NCBI GenBank assembly: GCA_020444245.1
Contig: JAHLLI010000001.1
Span: 238,418 to 302,417, forward strand
Length of the DNA: 64,000 bases
Origin: Actinomycetales bacterium
GTDB lineage: Bacteria > Actinomycetota > Actinomycetes > Actinomycetales > Cellulomonadaceae
Reading direction: 5' to 3'
A model generated the notes under the pieces. That model saw nothing but the letters and a program-made list of their open reading frames with translations, made no database searches and had not been told where the DNA came from. The stretch's first letter is position 1; each line of letters begins with the position of its first letter. The translations under genes and the position numbers were made by a program. Shown here one piece after another: positions 14,976 to 24,188 of the stretch.

Positions 14976-17149
14976 CGGCGCACGGCGTTCGCGGCGTCGA
15001 CCAGCGCGACACGCTCGGCGTGGTCCTCGGACATCGACGCCAGGGACCGGTAGGTCTGCTCGAGGCCGTCGCGCAGGGCCGGCTCGGCGGCCGGCCAGGG
15101 CCCGATCCGCAGCGCCGGCTGCGGCCCGGAGCGCAGGACCTCGCCGAGCGCTCCCTGGAGCACCTGGGCGGTGACCGTCATCCGCTGCTCCGCGTCGATG
15201 CCGGCGACCTCGATGCTGGACATCGCCTCGGCGTAGGCGGGCAGGCCGCCACCGGAGGTCAGCAGCGCGGTGGCCCGGTGGGCACGCGCCTCGGGGTAGG
15301 CCCGGCTGGTCGGCGGCACCAGCTCCAGCGCCGCGACGGCCTCCCCGCCGGAGTCCCGGCCGGACCGGATCCGGGCCAGCGCGAAGGCGGCGGGCGGCAC
15401 GTACGCCGCGTCGGTGCGGGCGCACACCGCGTACAGCGCCTCGGCGATGTCGGTCTCACCGGTCATCTCGCACGCGGCGGCGAGCCCGAGCTTGGGTGCG
15501 AGCTCGCCCGGCACCTGGCCGTACACCGCGTTGAACGCGGCCTGGGCCGCGGCCCCGTCGCCGCGGGCCAGCGCGGCCAGGCCCTGGAGCCACACCGCGC
15601 GCCACTCCCACGGGTCGGCGGCGAGCAGCTCGTCGGTCACGGCCGTGACGTCCTGCGGCCGGCCGGCCTCCAGGGCCGTGCGGCCGGTGGCGAGCAGCAC
15701 CTCGGCCGAGCGCTGCGGGGCCCCGGCGAGCGCGGCGAGGCGGGCCTGCGGGTCCTCCACACCGAGGGTGGCGAGCCAGCCGGCCTGCGGGTCGGACGGG
15801 TCGACGGCCAGCCGGGGCAGGTCGCGCCAGGTCAGCTCGGAGGTGGCCACGTCGGGCGCACCGAACAGCAGCGACGGCGCGGCGACCGACGCGGCGGCCT
15901 CGGCCCGGTCGGCGGCGACCACCTCACGCAGCACGCCGTGCAGCTGCACGCGCAGCTCGGCGACCGAGGCGAACCGGTCCGCGGCGTCGTAGGCGCAGGC
16001 CTTGGCCACCAACCGGTAGAACGAGTCGTACCGCTGGAACAGCGGGGTCTCGGCGACCGGCGGGAGCGAGGACACGTAGGTCGACTGGTAGCCGCGGAAC
16101 TCCATCGCGAGCACCAGCAGCGTCCGGCCGATCGTGTAGACGTCGGAGGCGACGCTCGTGCCGACCTCCGGCACCTCAGGGGCCTGGTAGCCCACCGTGC
16201 CGTAGATCGCCGAGTCGGCGTCGTCGATGCGGCGCACCCCGCCGAGGTCGATGAGCTTGACGTCGTCACCGACCTGGATGAGGTTGTCCGGCTTGAAGTC
16301 GCAGTAGACCAGCCCGAGGTCGTGCAGGTACTCGAACGCGGGCAGGATCTCCAGGACGTACGCGATCGCCTGGTCCAGCGGCAGCGGGTCGTACCGTCCG
16401 GCGGCGGCCATCCGCTCCTTGAGCACCTGCTTGAGCGACGTCCCGCCGACGTACTCCATGACGGTGTACCCGGCGCCCTCGTGCACCACGAAGTTGTAGA
16501 TCTCCACGATCCGCGGGTGCTCGACCTGGGCGAGGAACCCGCGCTCGGCGATCGCGGCGGCCTGCGCGTCGGCGTCCCCGGCGTTGAGCAGGCCCTTGAG
16601 CACGACCCAGCGGTCCGAGACGTTGCGGTCCCGGGCCAGGTAGATCCAGCCGAGCCCACCGTGCGCGAGCGCGCCGGCCACCTCGTACTGACCGCCGACC
16701 ACGTCGCCGGGCGCGAGCGTGGGGTCGAACGAGTACTTCGTGCGGCACTGCGGGCAGAAGCCCTGGGTCCGGCCGGGCCGGCCGTCGATGGATCGGCCGA
16801 CCTCCGCGCCGCACGAGGGGCAGAACCTCTTGGACTCGGCGACCTCGGGGTCGACGAGGATCGCGGTGGACGGGTCGACCGGGGCACGCGGCGGCACGGA
16901 GGTCAGGCCCGCGCCGAGCCGGGCGGCCCGGAGCCGGCGCGACGCGGTGCCGACCCGGCGCGTCACCCCGGTGCGCCCGCGGGCCGAGCCGATCGCGGTC
17001 GACGCGAGCCGGCTGGAGGTCCGGGTCGACGTCGACGAGTCGTCCGGGCCGGTGGCCGCGACGGGGGCGGCGTCGGGCGGCGACCCGCACACGTCGCAGT
17101 AGCCGTCGAGGATCGAGCCGGTGCAGCCGGGCTGGGTGCAGGCAGCCAT
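14960..17149 (-). CDS. pknG: Serine/threonine protein kinase PknG
   Basis: 729 residues, the length of mycobacterial PknG. An N-terminal CxxC zinc ribbon (C4, C9, C18, C21) and a Ser/Thr-rich segment (38-48, possible autophosphorylation sites) lead to the PknG-specific rubredoxin-like module (C110/C113, C132/C135), a kinase domain with ATP-lysine near 185 (VVLKG), catalytic YCDFKPDN and metal DLGG, and a C-terminal TPR-like helical region from about 400. The ATG has GGGGA upstream and shares a base with the previous stop. In Mycobacterium and Corynebacterium, PknG responds to amino acids through GlnX and GlnH and regulates glutamate metabolism; both partners are encoded just upstream here. 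The extra N-terminal zinc ribbon is shared with the FHA and PP2C proteins of this operon. Confidence 0.95.
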   Translation of the reverse strand: MAACTQPGCTGSILDGYCDVCGSPPDAAPVAATGPDDSSTSTRTSSRLASTAIGSARGRTGVTRRVGTASRRLRAARLGAGLTSVPPRAPVDPSTAILVDPEVAESKRFCPSCGAEVGRSIDGRPGRTQGFCPQCRTKYSFDPTLAPGDVVGGQYEVAGALAHGGLGWIYLARDRNVSDRWVVLKGLLNAGDADAQAAAIAERGFLAQVEHPRIVEIYNFVVHEGAGYTVMEYVGGTSLKQVLKERMAAAGRYDPLPLDQAIAYVLEILPAFEYLHDLGLVYCDFKPDNLIQVGDDVKLIDLGGVRRIDDADSAIYGTVGYQAPEVPEVGTSVASDVYTIGRTLLVLAMEFRGYQSTYVSSLPPVAETPLFQRYDSFYRLVAKACAYDAADRFASVAELRVQLHGVLREVVAADRAEAAASVAAPSLLFGAPDVATSELTWRDLPRLAVDPSDPQAGWLATLGVEDPQARLAALAGAPQRSAEVLLATGRTALEAGRPQDVTAVTDELLAADPWEWRAVWLQGLAALARGDGAAAQAAFNAVYGQVPGELAPKLGLAAACEMTGETDIAEALYAVCARTDAAYVPPAAFALARIRSGRDSGGEAVAALELVPPTSRAYPEARAHRATALLTSGGGLPAYAEAMSSIEVAGIDAEQRMTVTAQVLQGALGEVLRSGPQPALRIGPWPAAEPALRDGLEQTYRSLASMSEDHAERVALVDAANAVRRWTMR

Positions 17150-18276
17150 CACGTTCCCCTCGTCGGCGGGTCGAGCAGCGTGCGGAAGGCCGCGACGGCT
17201 GCCCTGGCCCGGTCCAGGTCGGTGGGGGCGGCGTCGAGCACGTCGGACGCCAGCCGGTACATCCCGCTCACCTCGGGCCGCGCGTCGAGCCCGGTCGATG
17301 CGGCCTTCGAGTGGTACGCGCCGAGCATCCCGCGCAGGTCGGCCAGCTCGGCGAGCGGCGCGCGGTAGGCCTGCTCGACCCTGTCCAGCGCGCGGCTCAC
17401 GGCCGCGAGCCGGTCGAGGTAGGCGTCGACCGCCGCGGCGTCCGCCGGCACCGGGCCGAGCGCCTCGACCCGCGGCACGGCGAGCACCGGCGCGGGGCTC
17501 ACCGCCGCGACGCACTCGTCGACCACGGACCCGAGAGCCGCGGCGCGGTGGGCCAGCTCGGCGCGCAACGACTCGGCGGTGGCCCGGTCCTTCGCGTCGT
17601 CACGCCGGGTCGCGGCGGCCACGATGAGGTCCCGCTCGGCGACCGCGGCGTCGGCCTCGAGCGGGCCGATCAGGCCGCCGACGTCCGCGCCGCGGCGAGC
17701 CCGCTCCACGAGCTCACCGGCCCGCAGGTCGAGCCGGTCCAGCCGGGTGGCCGCCTGGACCTTCGCCGGTCCCGACGGCAGCTCGACCACCAGGTCGCGC
17801 ACCCGCTCGACCGTCGCGCGCAACGAGCGGAGCCGGGCCTCCAGGTCCAGGCTCACCGGATCCAGCGAGAGGCGCCGACGCAGCTGGCCCACCAGGGCGT
17901 CGGACAGCCGGCACGCCTCGGGCAGCGACACCGCCAGGGCAGCGGCCGCCCCGTCGGCGGCACCGTTGGCGTCGAGTCGCCCCCACACCATGCCCGACAG
18001 GCGCCGGAGCTCGGCGGGCCCCACCCGGCCGGAGTCCCAGACCCGCTCCAGCTCGTCGGCTCGGGTGGCCACGGCCTGCCACAACGCCATCGCCAGCGTC
18101 ATGTCGTGCGTGAGGTCGGCGGCGTCCGGGGCGGCCATCGCGGCGCGGTCCAGCTCGTCGAGCTCCGAGCGACGACCGTCGCGCCAGACCGTGAGGTCGG
18201 CGAGGAACCCGAGCATCGCACGCTGCTCGACGGGCTGGCCGGGGCGGCCGGGGGCCTTCGGGGCGGTGACCGTCAT
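17149..18276 (-). CDS. Helical protein of unknown function in the PknG operon
   Basis: 375 residues from the ATG at 18276, which overlaps the glnH stop by four bases (ATGA); its own stop shares a base with the pknG start. Sequence is Ala/Arg/Glu-rich with heptad-like spacing, so mostly alpha-helical, probably coiled coil in the middle (about 150-280). There are no cysteines in motif spacing, no signal peptide and no membrane span. I recognise no family. Its place between the amino-acid sensor GlnH and PknG makes an adaptor or scaffold role plausible, but that is inference from position only. Confidence 0.8.
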   Translation of the reverse strand: MTVTAPKAPGRPGQPVEQRAMLGFLADLTVWRDGRRSELDELDRAAMAAPDAADLTHDMTLAMALWQAVATRADELERVWDSGRVGPAELRRLSGMVWGRLDANGAADGAAAALAVSLPEACRLSDALVGQLRRRLSLDPVSLDLEARLRSLRATVERVRDLVVELPSGPAKVQAATRLDRLDLRAGELVERARRGADVGGLIGPLEADAAVAERDLIVAAATRRDDAKDRATAESLRAELAHRAAALGSVVDECVAAVSPAPVLAVPRVEALGPVPADAAAVDAYLDRLAAVSRALDRVEQAYRAPLAELADLRGMLGAYHSKAASTGLDARPEVSGMYRLASDVLDAAPTDLDRARAAVAAFRTLLDPPTRGT

Positions 18277-19277
18277 CGGCCGTACACCGGGGTCGGGGGT
18301 GCGGTCACCGGGCCGAGCGCAGGCGCGAGCCACCTGTCGTAGGAGGCCATCCAGGACCCGTCGGCCTCGGCCTGCGCGAGCACCGCGTTGACGAACCGGA
18401 CCAGGTCCACCTGGTCGGGGGCCACGGCCAGGCCGTACGGCTCCTCGCTGAACGACTCGCCGACCACCTTGGCGTACGGGTCCTGCGCGACCAGACCCGC
18501 CAGCACGGTGTCGTCGCCGGTGATCGCGTCGACCTCGCCCTGCTGGAACTTCACCAGGCAGTCGGTGTGGGTGGTGCCCGGCACGGCGATCACGCCGGGG
18601 TACTCGGCGATCCGGTCCAGGCTGGTCGAGCCGGCGGGGGCGCACACCTTCTGGCCGGACAGGTCGCTCATCGACGTCGCGTCGGAGTCCAGCGACACGA
18701 GCACCTTCTGGCCCGAGCGGTAGTACTCGGCGGAGAACGCGACCTGCTCCCACCGGTCGCAGGTGATGGTCATGTTCCGGGCGACCAGGTCGACCTCGTG
18801 GCCGGTGAGCACCGGGATGCGCTGGGCGGCGGTGATGACCCGCAGCTCGATCTTGTCCGGGTCGCCGAGGATGGCCTTGGCCACCAGGCGCGCCATGTCG
18901 ATGTCGAAGCCCTCGATCTTCCCCGTGATCGGGTTGCGCGCCCCGAGCAGCAGTGAGTCGGCCGAGACCCCGACGATCAGCCGCCCGCGCTCACGGATCG
19001 CGGCCATGGTCGAGCCCGAGGGCAGCGCCGTGGGCGCCGGGAGCGTGGCGTCGGGGGTGTAGGACGCCAGCGGGTCGTCGCAGGCCGCGGGCTCGGCCGT
19101 GGCCGCGGGCGCGGACGACGCGGACTCGGTCGACGTCGGCTCCGGGGTGGGCACCACGGTGTCGGAGTACGCGCCGGCGGTGCAGGCGGTCAGGGCCATG
19201 GCCCCGGCGGCGAGCGCGGCCCACCCTGCCAGTCGCGACCGCGGGCTTCGAGCGGCACGGGACGGGCGGCGGCTCAT
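18273..19277 (-). CDS. glnH: GlnH-type amino-acid-binding lipoprotein (PknG signalling)
   Basis: 334 residues. Lipoprotein signal peptide with lipobox LTAC, a Ser/Thr/Pro linker, then a periplasmic-binding-protein type 2 (SBP_bac_3) domain from about 85: GRLIVGVSADSLLLG, GFDIDMARLVAKAI, RNMTITCDRW and a paired cysteine bridge (VCAPAG / TDCLVKF). In Mycobacterium tuberculosis GlnH binds Asp/Glu and passes the signal through GlnX to PknG; gene order glnX-glnH-pknG is conserved here, with one extra gene inserted before pknG. No amino-acid permease gene lies nearby, which fits a sensor instead of a transporter. ATG overlaps the glnX stop (ATGA). Confidence 0.92.
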   Translation of the reverse strand: MSRRPSRAARSPRSRLAGWAALAAGAMALTACTAGAYSDTVVPTPEPTSTESASSAPAATAEPAACDDPLASYTPDATLPAPTALPSGSTMAAIRERGRLIVGVSADSLLLGARNPITGKIEGFDIDMARLVAKAILGDPDKIELRVITAAQRIPVLTGHEVDLVARNMTITCDRWEQVAFSAEYYRSGQKVLVSLDSDATSMSDLSGQKVCAPAGSTSLDRIAEYPGVIAVPGTTHTDCLVKFQQGEVDAITGDDTVLAGLVAQDPYAKVVGESFSEEPYGLAVAPDQVDLVRFVNAVLAQAEADGSWMASYDRWLAPALGPVTAPPTPVYGR

Positions 19278-20605
19278 CGGTACTCCTCGATCCGTCGGCC
19301 AAGACCTCGCCAGGACAGCGCGGCCACCGCGAGCCCGACGAGCGCGCCGACCACCGCGAGCGGGATCGTCGAGCCGCGCGGCCGGTCCAGCTCGGCCCTG
19401 AGCTGTTCGGTCCGGCCCGAGAGCGCCTCGCCGCTGTGGACGTCGAATGTGGCGAACGCGACGGACGACCCGTCCTGGGTGGTACCGGTCGCCAACGCCA
19501 CCGCGCCGTCCCAGTCGCCGCCGTCGTCGAGCGCCCGGATCTGCTGGTGCGCGGCGGCGTAGGCGGCCCAGTCCCCGGCGAGGTCGCCCCCGGGGCCGGT
19601 GGAGCCCGCGCTGTACCCGGCGCTGGTGAGCCGCTGGTCCACGACGGTCGCCTGCTGCTGCCAGGCGTCCTCGAAGGCGGCGCCCGAACCTCGTGCCACC
19701 AGGGTGAGGCTCTCGTTGGCCTTCGCGTCGAACGCGGCGATGCGCGCCTCGGCCAGGTCGCGCATCTGCGCGAACGACCCGTCGCGGGCCTGGGTGACCG
19801 TCGAGGACAGGCTCGCCATCGCCGCGCCAGCGACCACCAGGTACACCGCGAGCAGCGCGAGCGCCACGGCCATCGGCCAGTTGACGTACCGGTGCGTGCG
19901 GCGGGCCAGCCACACCATCGCGACGACGAGCACGGCCAGCCCCACCAACGAGGCCACCGTGACCAGGGCGGCGTTGCGCGCGTTGCGCAGCTCGACGTCG
20001 ACGCGCGCCTCGTTGGCCGAGATGAGCGCGGTGAGCACCGGTACGGCGTCGGCGCGCAGGCCGGCGCTGGCGTTCTTCAGGTACTGCGCGCCCACCGGCA
20101 GCGCCTGGCGGTTGTTGGCCCGCGCCGTCTCGATGGTGCCGACGTAGTCGGTGACCGCGGTGGACAGGTCAGCCAGGGCGGCCTGGTCGGCGGGCTGGGC
20201 GGTCGCCGCCTGGGTGATGAGCATGGTCGCGGTGTGGATGGCGTCGGTGTACGCCTGGCGCTGGTCGACCGGCTCGAGCCCGCCGACCAGGAAGCTGTTG
20301 GTCACGTCGGCGTCGGCCTGCACGAGCAGCGTCTGGATGCTCTGCACCCGCACGAGCTGGGCGGCGTTGGCGTCCGCCCGGGCCAGCGCGCGGTCGGCGC
20401 CCACGAACGTCTGCACCGCGCCGCCGACCACCCCCAGCCCGACCACGACGAGCGCGATCGCGATCCACCGCATGGTGACCGGCGTGCTGCGCCGGCGCCG
20501 GGGCATCGCGGGCACGCCGGCCGCGGCCAGGGGCGAGGGCGGCGGGCCGCTGCGCGTCACGACTGCGGGTGGCGGCGGCACGGGCCGACTCGCGGTCACG
20601 CTCAC
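19274..20605 (-). CDS. glnX: GlnX-like membrane sensor of the PknG pathway
   Basis: 443 residues. GTG start with AGGAGG six bases upstream; start overlaps the AAA+ gene stop (GTGA). About 45 cytoplasmic residues, TM1 (about 47-65), a 150-residue extracellular helical domain, TM2 and TM3 (about 215-270), a second extracellular helical domain and a last TM near 410-430. This four-helix layout with extracytoplasmic helical bundles is that of GlnX (Rv0412c-like), which contacts GlnH outside and signals to PknG inside. The cytoplasmic tail is only about a dozen residues, so the N-terminus or the loop between TM2 and TM3 would have to make the internal contact. Confidence 0.88.
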   Translation of the reverse strand: MSVTASRPVPPPPAVVTRSGPPPSPLAAAGVPAMPRRRRSTPVTMRWIAIALVVVGLGVVGGAVQTFVGADRALARADANAAQLVRVQSIQTLLVQADADVTNSFLVGGLEPVDQRQAYTDAIHTATMLITQAATAQPADQAALADLSTAVTDYVGTIETARANNRQALPVGAQYLKNASAGLRADAVPVLTALISANEARVDVELRNARNAALVTVASLVGLAVLVVAMVWLARRTHRYVNWPMAVALALLAVYLVVAGAAMASLSSTVTQARDGSFAQMRDLAEARIAAFDAKANESLTLVARGSGAAFEDAWQQQATVVDQRLTSAGYSAGSTGPGGDLAGDWAAYAAAHQQIRALDDGGDWDGAVALATGTTQDGSSVAFATFDVHSGEALSGRTEQLRAELDRPRGSTIPLAVVGALVGLAVAALSWRGLGRRIEEYR

Positions 20606-22032
20606 GGTCGTCCTCCTTCAGGCGGTCCGGAGCCACCATCCTGCCCCGGGTCGGGCGCGGGCGGGGCCGGCGGGTCGAGGTCGAGCTCGCCGGCCGGCTC
20701 GGCGAGGTCGTCGGGCTCGAGCAGACGCAGCTGGTCGCGGGTCGGCGCCTCGACGTCGCGCAGCCGCCAGGCGTGCCGGCCGATCGCCTCCTCGAGGACG
20801 TTGCGCGCGAACCGCGCGTTGCCGAACCCGGTGCCCCGCGGGGTCAGCGCGAGCAGCTCGCGGAACCGGTCCAGGGCGGCGGGCGTCGGCTCGAAGTCGG
20901 AGCCGTCGGCCATCCGGACGAAGATCTCGACGAGCTCGGCGTCGGAGTAGTCGCCGAAGTCGATGGTGGTGCGGAACCGGCTGGCCAGCCCGGGGTTGGT
21001 GTCGATCAGCTCGGCCATCGGCACCGGGTACCCCGCGACGATCACGACGAGGTCCTCGCGGTGGTCCTCCATGGCCTTGACCAGGGTGTCCACGGCCTCG
21101 TCGCCGTACTGGTCGCCGGCCAGCGAGTACGCCTCGTCGATGAACAGCACGCCGTCGATCGCCCGGTCGATCACCTCGGACGTCTTCATCGCGGTCTGAC
21201 CCAGGTACCCCGCGACCAGGTCGGCCCGGTCGACCTCGACCAGGTGGCCCTTGTCCAGCACGCCGAGCGCCGCGTAGATCCCGCTGACCAGTCGCGCGAC
21301 GGTGGTCTTGCCGGTGCCGGGGTTGCCGGTGAACACCAGGTGCCGGGAGATCGTCGCGGTGCGCAGGCCCTGCTCGGCGCGCAGCTTCTCCATCCGCAGC
21401 ACGGCCGCCTGCCGGTGCACCTCCGCCTTCACCGTGCGCAGGCCGATGAGCTCGTCGAGCTCGCCGAGCAGCTCCTCCAGGCTGCGCCGCGGCCCCTCGC
21501 CGACACCCTCCGCCGCCCCCTCCGCCGCCCCCTCCGCCGCCGTCGCCTCCGCCGCCGTCCCCTGCTCGGCGAGTTCGGTGGTCGGGGTCGAGTTCGGTGG
21601 TTGCGACCACCGAACTCGACCGCCGGCCACCGAACTCGCGGGAGACGGCAGGGCGCCGAGCTGCGCGGCGGCTGCCACCGACGCGTTCCCGAGCACCCGC
21701 AGCGTCGGCTCACCCAGCTCGCAGGCCGCCGAGCACACGTCCGCCAGGGCCCGGGCGTACGGCTCGGCGTGCGGCGAGGACGTCGCGACCAGCTCGCCGA
21801 GCAGCCGGGTGGGCGCCTGACGCCAGCGCCGCCCGCGCGAGGCCGCCTCGAAGAAGGGCATGCTCCCGGCGCCGCCCGCGCCGGTCGCCGCCGCCCAGTC
21901 CGCTGCAGCGCGAGGCGCCGACTCGGCGAGCGCCGCGGCGAGCCGCGCGCCCTCGTCCCGGGCCGCGTCGCGGTCCAGGCCGGCCCGGGCCGCGACGTCG
22001 GCGAGCGCTCGCAGCGCCACGTCCAGGTTCAC
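20602..22032 (-). CDS. CbxX/CfqX-type AAA+ ATPase
   Basis: 476 residues. GTG at 22032 with GGAGGT eight bases before it. An N-terminal helical domain (1-130), a variable Glu/Ala/Gly linker (about 132-180) and one AAA+ module with Walker A GNPGTGKT (236-243), Walker B VLFIDEAY and a typical SRF sensor segment, then the lid. Family members (CbxX, SpoVK, EccA) are hexameric remodelling ATPases. Overlaps of four bases on both sides place it firmly in the TelA-GlnX-PknG operon, where it may remodel a kinase or membrane complex. The linker carries an unusual palindromic repeat array (see repeat entry). Confidence 0.9.
   Translation of the reverse strand: MNLDVALRALADVAARAGLDRDAARDEGARLAAALAESAPRAAADWAAATGAGGAGSMPFFEAASRGRRWRQAPTRLLGELVATSSPHAEPYARALADVCSAACELGEPTLRVLGNASVAAAAQLGALPSPASSVAGGRVRWSQPPNSTPTTELAEQGTAAEATAAEGAAEGAAEGVGEGPRRSLEELLGELDELIGLRTVKAEVHRQAAVLRMEKLRAEQGLRTATISRHLVFTGNPGTGKTTVARLVSGIYAALGVLDKGHLVEVDRADLVAGYLGQTAMKTSEVIDRAIDGVLFIDEAYSLAGDQYGDEAVDTLVKAMEDHREDLVVIVAGYPVPMAELIDTNPGLASRFRTTIDFGDYSDAELVEIFVRMADGSDFEPTPAALDRFRELLALTPRGTGFGNARFARNVLEEAIGRHAWRLRDVEAPTRDQLRLLEPDDLAEPAGELDLDPPAPPAPDPGQDGGSGPPEGGRP
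21571..21637. repeat. Four-copy palindromic repeat inside the AAA+ gene (REP-like)
   Basis: GAGTTCGGTGG occurs at 21571-21581 and 21590-21600 and inverted (CCACCGAACTC) at 21607-21617 and 21627-21637. The inner pair extends to a perfect 14-bp stem (TCGAGTTCGGTGGT) with a 4-nt loop. It lies in frame in the non-conserved linker of the ATPase, next to short GCC/CTC-rich direct repeats. This arrangement is typical of a dispersed REP/BIME-like element that landed in a tolerant site. Confidence 0.75.
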
Positions 22033-22754
22033 GCCGGCCCACCTCCGCCGAGCCGCGGGTCCGGCGGGCTGAGCCGGGTCTCGCCGGCGCCCGGCCCGCC
22101 CGCGGCACCCGGAACGCCCGACGCACCCGCAGTCCCCGGCGCACCCGGCGCACCCGCGGTCCCCTGCCCACCCGGCGCACCCGCATTACCCGGCGCTCCC
22201 GGCCCGCCCGCGGTCCCCTGCCCGCCGGCGGCGTCGTCGCCCTCGCCCAGCCGCAGCTGCCCGCCGCCGGCCCGGGTGCCGAACCGCTCCGCGAGGAACC
22301 GCCCGTGCGCGACGAGAGCGGCCGCGTCGGCCCGGTTCACGGCGTCCAGCACCCGTTCCATCGTCCGCGCCAGCAGGTCGAGCTGGTCGATGAGCACCAT
22401 GAGCGAGGTCCGGCCGGCGTCGACGGGGCGCGAGTTGGCCCAGTCGCGCGGCAGGCGCAGGTAGGCCCCCACCGCGTCGGGCAGGTAGTCGGTGGCGGTG
22501 GCCATCACCACATAGGCCTGCTCGGAGCCGCCGGCCAGCCGGTCCAGCCGCGGGATCGCGTCACGCACCACCTTGGTGACCCGCCGCACGCGCGACTCCA
22601 CCGGCGTGGGCACCGCGGCGTCGGCGACCATCGCCTCGACCCGGTCCAGCTCGGCGAGCAGCTCCGCTGCGGTCGGCACCGGGGGCAGCACGAGCCGGTC
22701 GGGCTGCTCCTCGCGCCGACCGAAGAGCCGGCCGATCAGGTCACCGAACGCCAC
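22029..22754 (-). CDS. XpaC-like helical protein with collagen-like tail
   Basis: 241 residues, GTG start at 22754, stop overlapping the AAA+ start (GTGA). The N-terminal about 165 residues are helical; the segment [13 protein letters not shown] resembles the C-terminal region of XpaC proteins, which are regularly encoded beside telA. The last about 70 residues are a Gly-x-Pro/Ala repeat (GAPG, GGQG, GVPG) like collagen, likely disordered or triple-helical and probably variable in length between strains. No signal peptide. Position directly after telA supports a TelA/XpaC pair; the XpaC assignment is from pattern similarity and is moderate. Confidence 0.68.
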   Translation of the reverse strand: MAFGDLIGRLFGRREEQPDRLVLPPVPTAAELLAELDRVEAMVADAAVPTPVESRVRRVTKVVRDAIPRLDRLAGGSEQAYVVMATATDYLPDAVGAYLRLPRDWANSRPVDAGRTSLMVLIDQLDLLARTMERVLDAVNRADAAALVAHGRFLAERFGTRAGGGQLRLGEGDDAAGGQGTAGGPGAPGNAGAPGGQGTAGAPGAPGTAGASGVPGAAGGPGAGETRLSPPDPRLGGGGPA

Positions 22755-22776
22755 CGCGCGCCCGTTCCGTCCGCGC

Positions 22777-24009
22777 TCAGCGCCCCAGGTCGAGGTCGAG
22801 GGACCCGGAGGCCACCCGCTCGTCCTGTCTGCGCACCCGGTCCAGGTAGTCCCTCGACTTGGTGACCTCGGTCTCCAGGGTGCCGATGGTGGCGGCCATC
22901 GAGTCCAGCGCCTGCACCTTGAACGTGTCGATCGCGTCCATCGTCTCGTAGATGTTGGTGAACGCGGCCTGGAGCTGGGGCAGCCCGATGGTCGCCGACG
23001 CGGCCTGCTCCTGGATCTGAACCGAGTTGTCCTTGAGCATCTGGGACGTGCTCTCGATCAAGCCGGACGTCGTGGTGTTGAGCGCGGAGATCTGGTCGAG
23101 CACCAGCTTCTGGTTGGCCAGCGCCTGGGCCACGATCACCGCGGTGCGCAGCGCGGACACCGTCGTGGTGGAGGCCCGGTCGACGCCCTTGACCAGCTCG
23201 AGGTTGTTCTTGATCACCACGTCGATCGCCAGGTAGCTCTGGATCGACACGGCGAGCTGGGTGAGCAGGTCCTGGTGCTTCTGGCGCACGTAGAACAGCA
23301 CGTCGTCGCGCAGCGCCTTGGCGTGATCCGGGTCGGTCGCCTCGAGGTCGGCGATCTTCGCGGCAAGCTGGGCGTCGAGCCGCTCGGCGATGTAGATGTA
23401 CTGGTTGAGGCGGGTCATCGCCTCCCACAGCTCGGTCTTCTCCAGGTTGAGCGAGGCGTTGTCCTTGCGCAGCTCGTCCTGGCCATCACGCAGCGCGTGC
23501 AGGATCGCGTCCAGGTGGGACTGCGCGGACTGGTACTTGGCGAAGTAGTCGGCGATCTTGTCGCCGAACGGGATGAACCCGAGGAACTTGCGCGAGCCCT
23601 GCGCGCCGGCCGGGTCCAGGTCCTCCACGGTGCGGCGCAGCTCGACCAGCGTCTTGCCGACGTTCGACCCGGACGCGAGCCCGCCGGTGTTGATCGCGCG
23701 GACCGGCGTCTTGAGCAGCCGGTTGGAGGTCTCAGCGGCCCTCCGGATGTCGGCGTCGCCCATCGAGCGCACGTCGGCGGCCTTGTCACCGAACTCGGGC
23801 GAGCGCGGGTCTGCGGCCATCAGCGAGCCGAGGTACGACTCGACCTTGGCGTCCAGGTTCGGCAGCACGGCCGGGTCGACCGCGGGTGCCATCTTCGGGG
23901 CGGCGGTGGTCGCGACCGGCTTGACCGGCTCGGGTGCGCTGAGGGCGAGCACCGGCTCGTCGTGCACGGGCGGACGCAGGGGTGCGGGCTCTGCGGTGGC
24001 GTCGGACAT
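22777..24009 (-). CDS. telA: TelA family (toxic-anion resistance) protein
   Basis: 410 residues, ATG start, first gene of the long minus-strand operon. After a Pro-rich N-terminus comes the long helical TelA domain: FLGFIPFGDKIADYFAKY (the family's GNPF/IPFGxK block), RLNQYIYIAERLDAQL and the DVVIKNNLELVKGVDRASTTTVSALRTAV region. TelA proteins were named for tellurite resistance but mostly occur in envelope-stress and antibiotic-tolerance loci with XpaC and Ter proteins; their biochemical role is unsettled. Here TelA heads an operon with the GlnX-GlnH-PknG pathway. Cytoplasmic by prediction. The 180-nt gap to the divergent LLM gene should hold the operon promoter, which I could not pin down. 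Confidence 0.92.
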   Translation of the reverse strand: MSDATAEPAPLRPPVHDEPVLALSAPEPVKPVATTAAPKMAPAVDPAVLPNLDAKVESYLGSLMAADPRSPEFGDKAADVRSMGDADIRRAAETSNRLLKTPVRAINTGGLASGSNVGKTLVELRRTVEDLDPAGAQGSRKFLGFIPFGDKIADYFAKYQSAQSHLDAILHALRDGQDELRKDNASLNLEKTELWEAMTRLNQYIYIAERLDAQLAAKIADLEATDPDHAKALRDDVLFYVRQKHQDLLTQLAVSIQSYLAIDVVIKNNLELVKGVDRASTTTVSALRTAVIVAQALANQKLVLDQISALNTTTSGLIESTSQMLKDNSVQIQEQAASATIGLPQLQAAFTNIYETMDAIDTFKVQALDSMAATIGTLETEVTKSRDYLDRVRRQDERVASGSLDLDLGR

Positions 24010-24188
24010 GGTGGAGGTCCTCCTCGACGACCCCTGCGGCGACGGTCAGGGGACGTCCGTCAACATACGCGAACTCCGGTGGCCACCGGCAGGGCCTTTC
24101 CGGTCCTCGTGCGGCTCGCGGCGCTCGGCACGACGGCACCGCGCCCCGCCCGCGGAATGCACGGTCGCGACCGGTGTTGAATGAGGCC

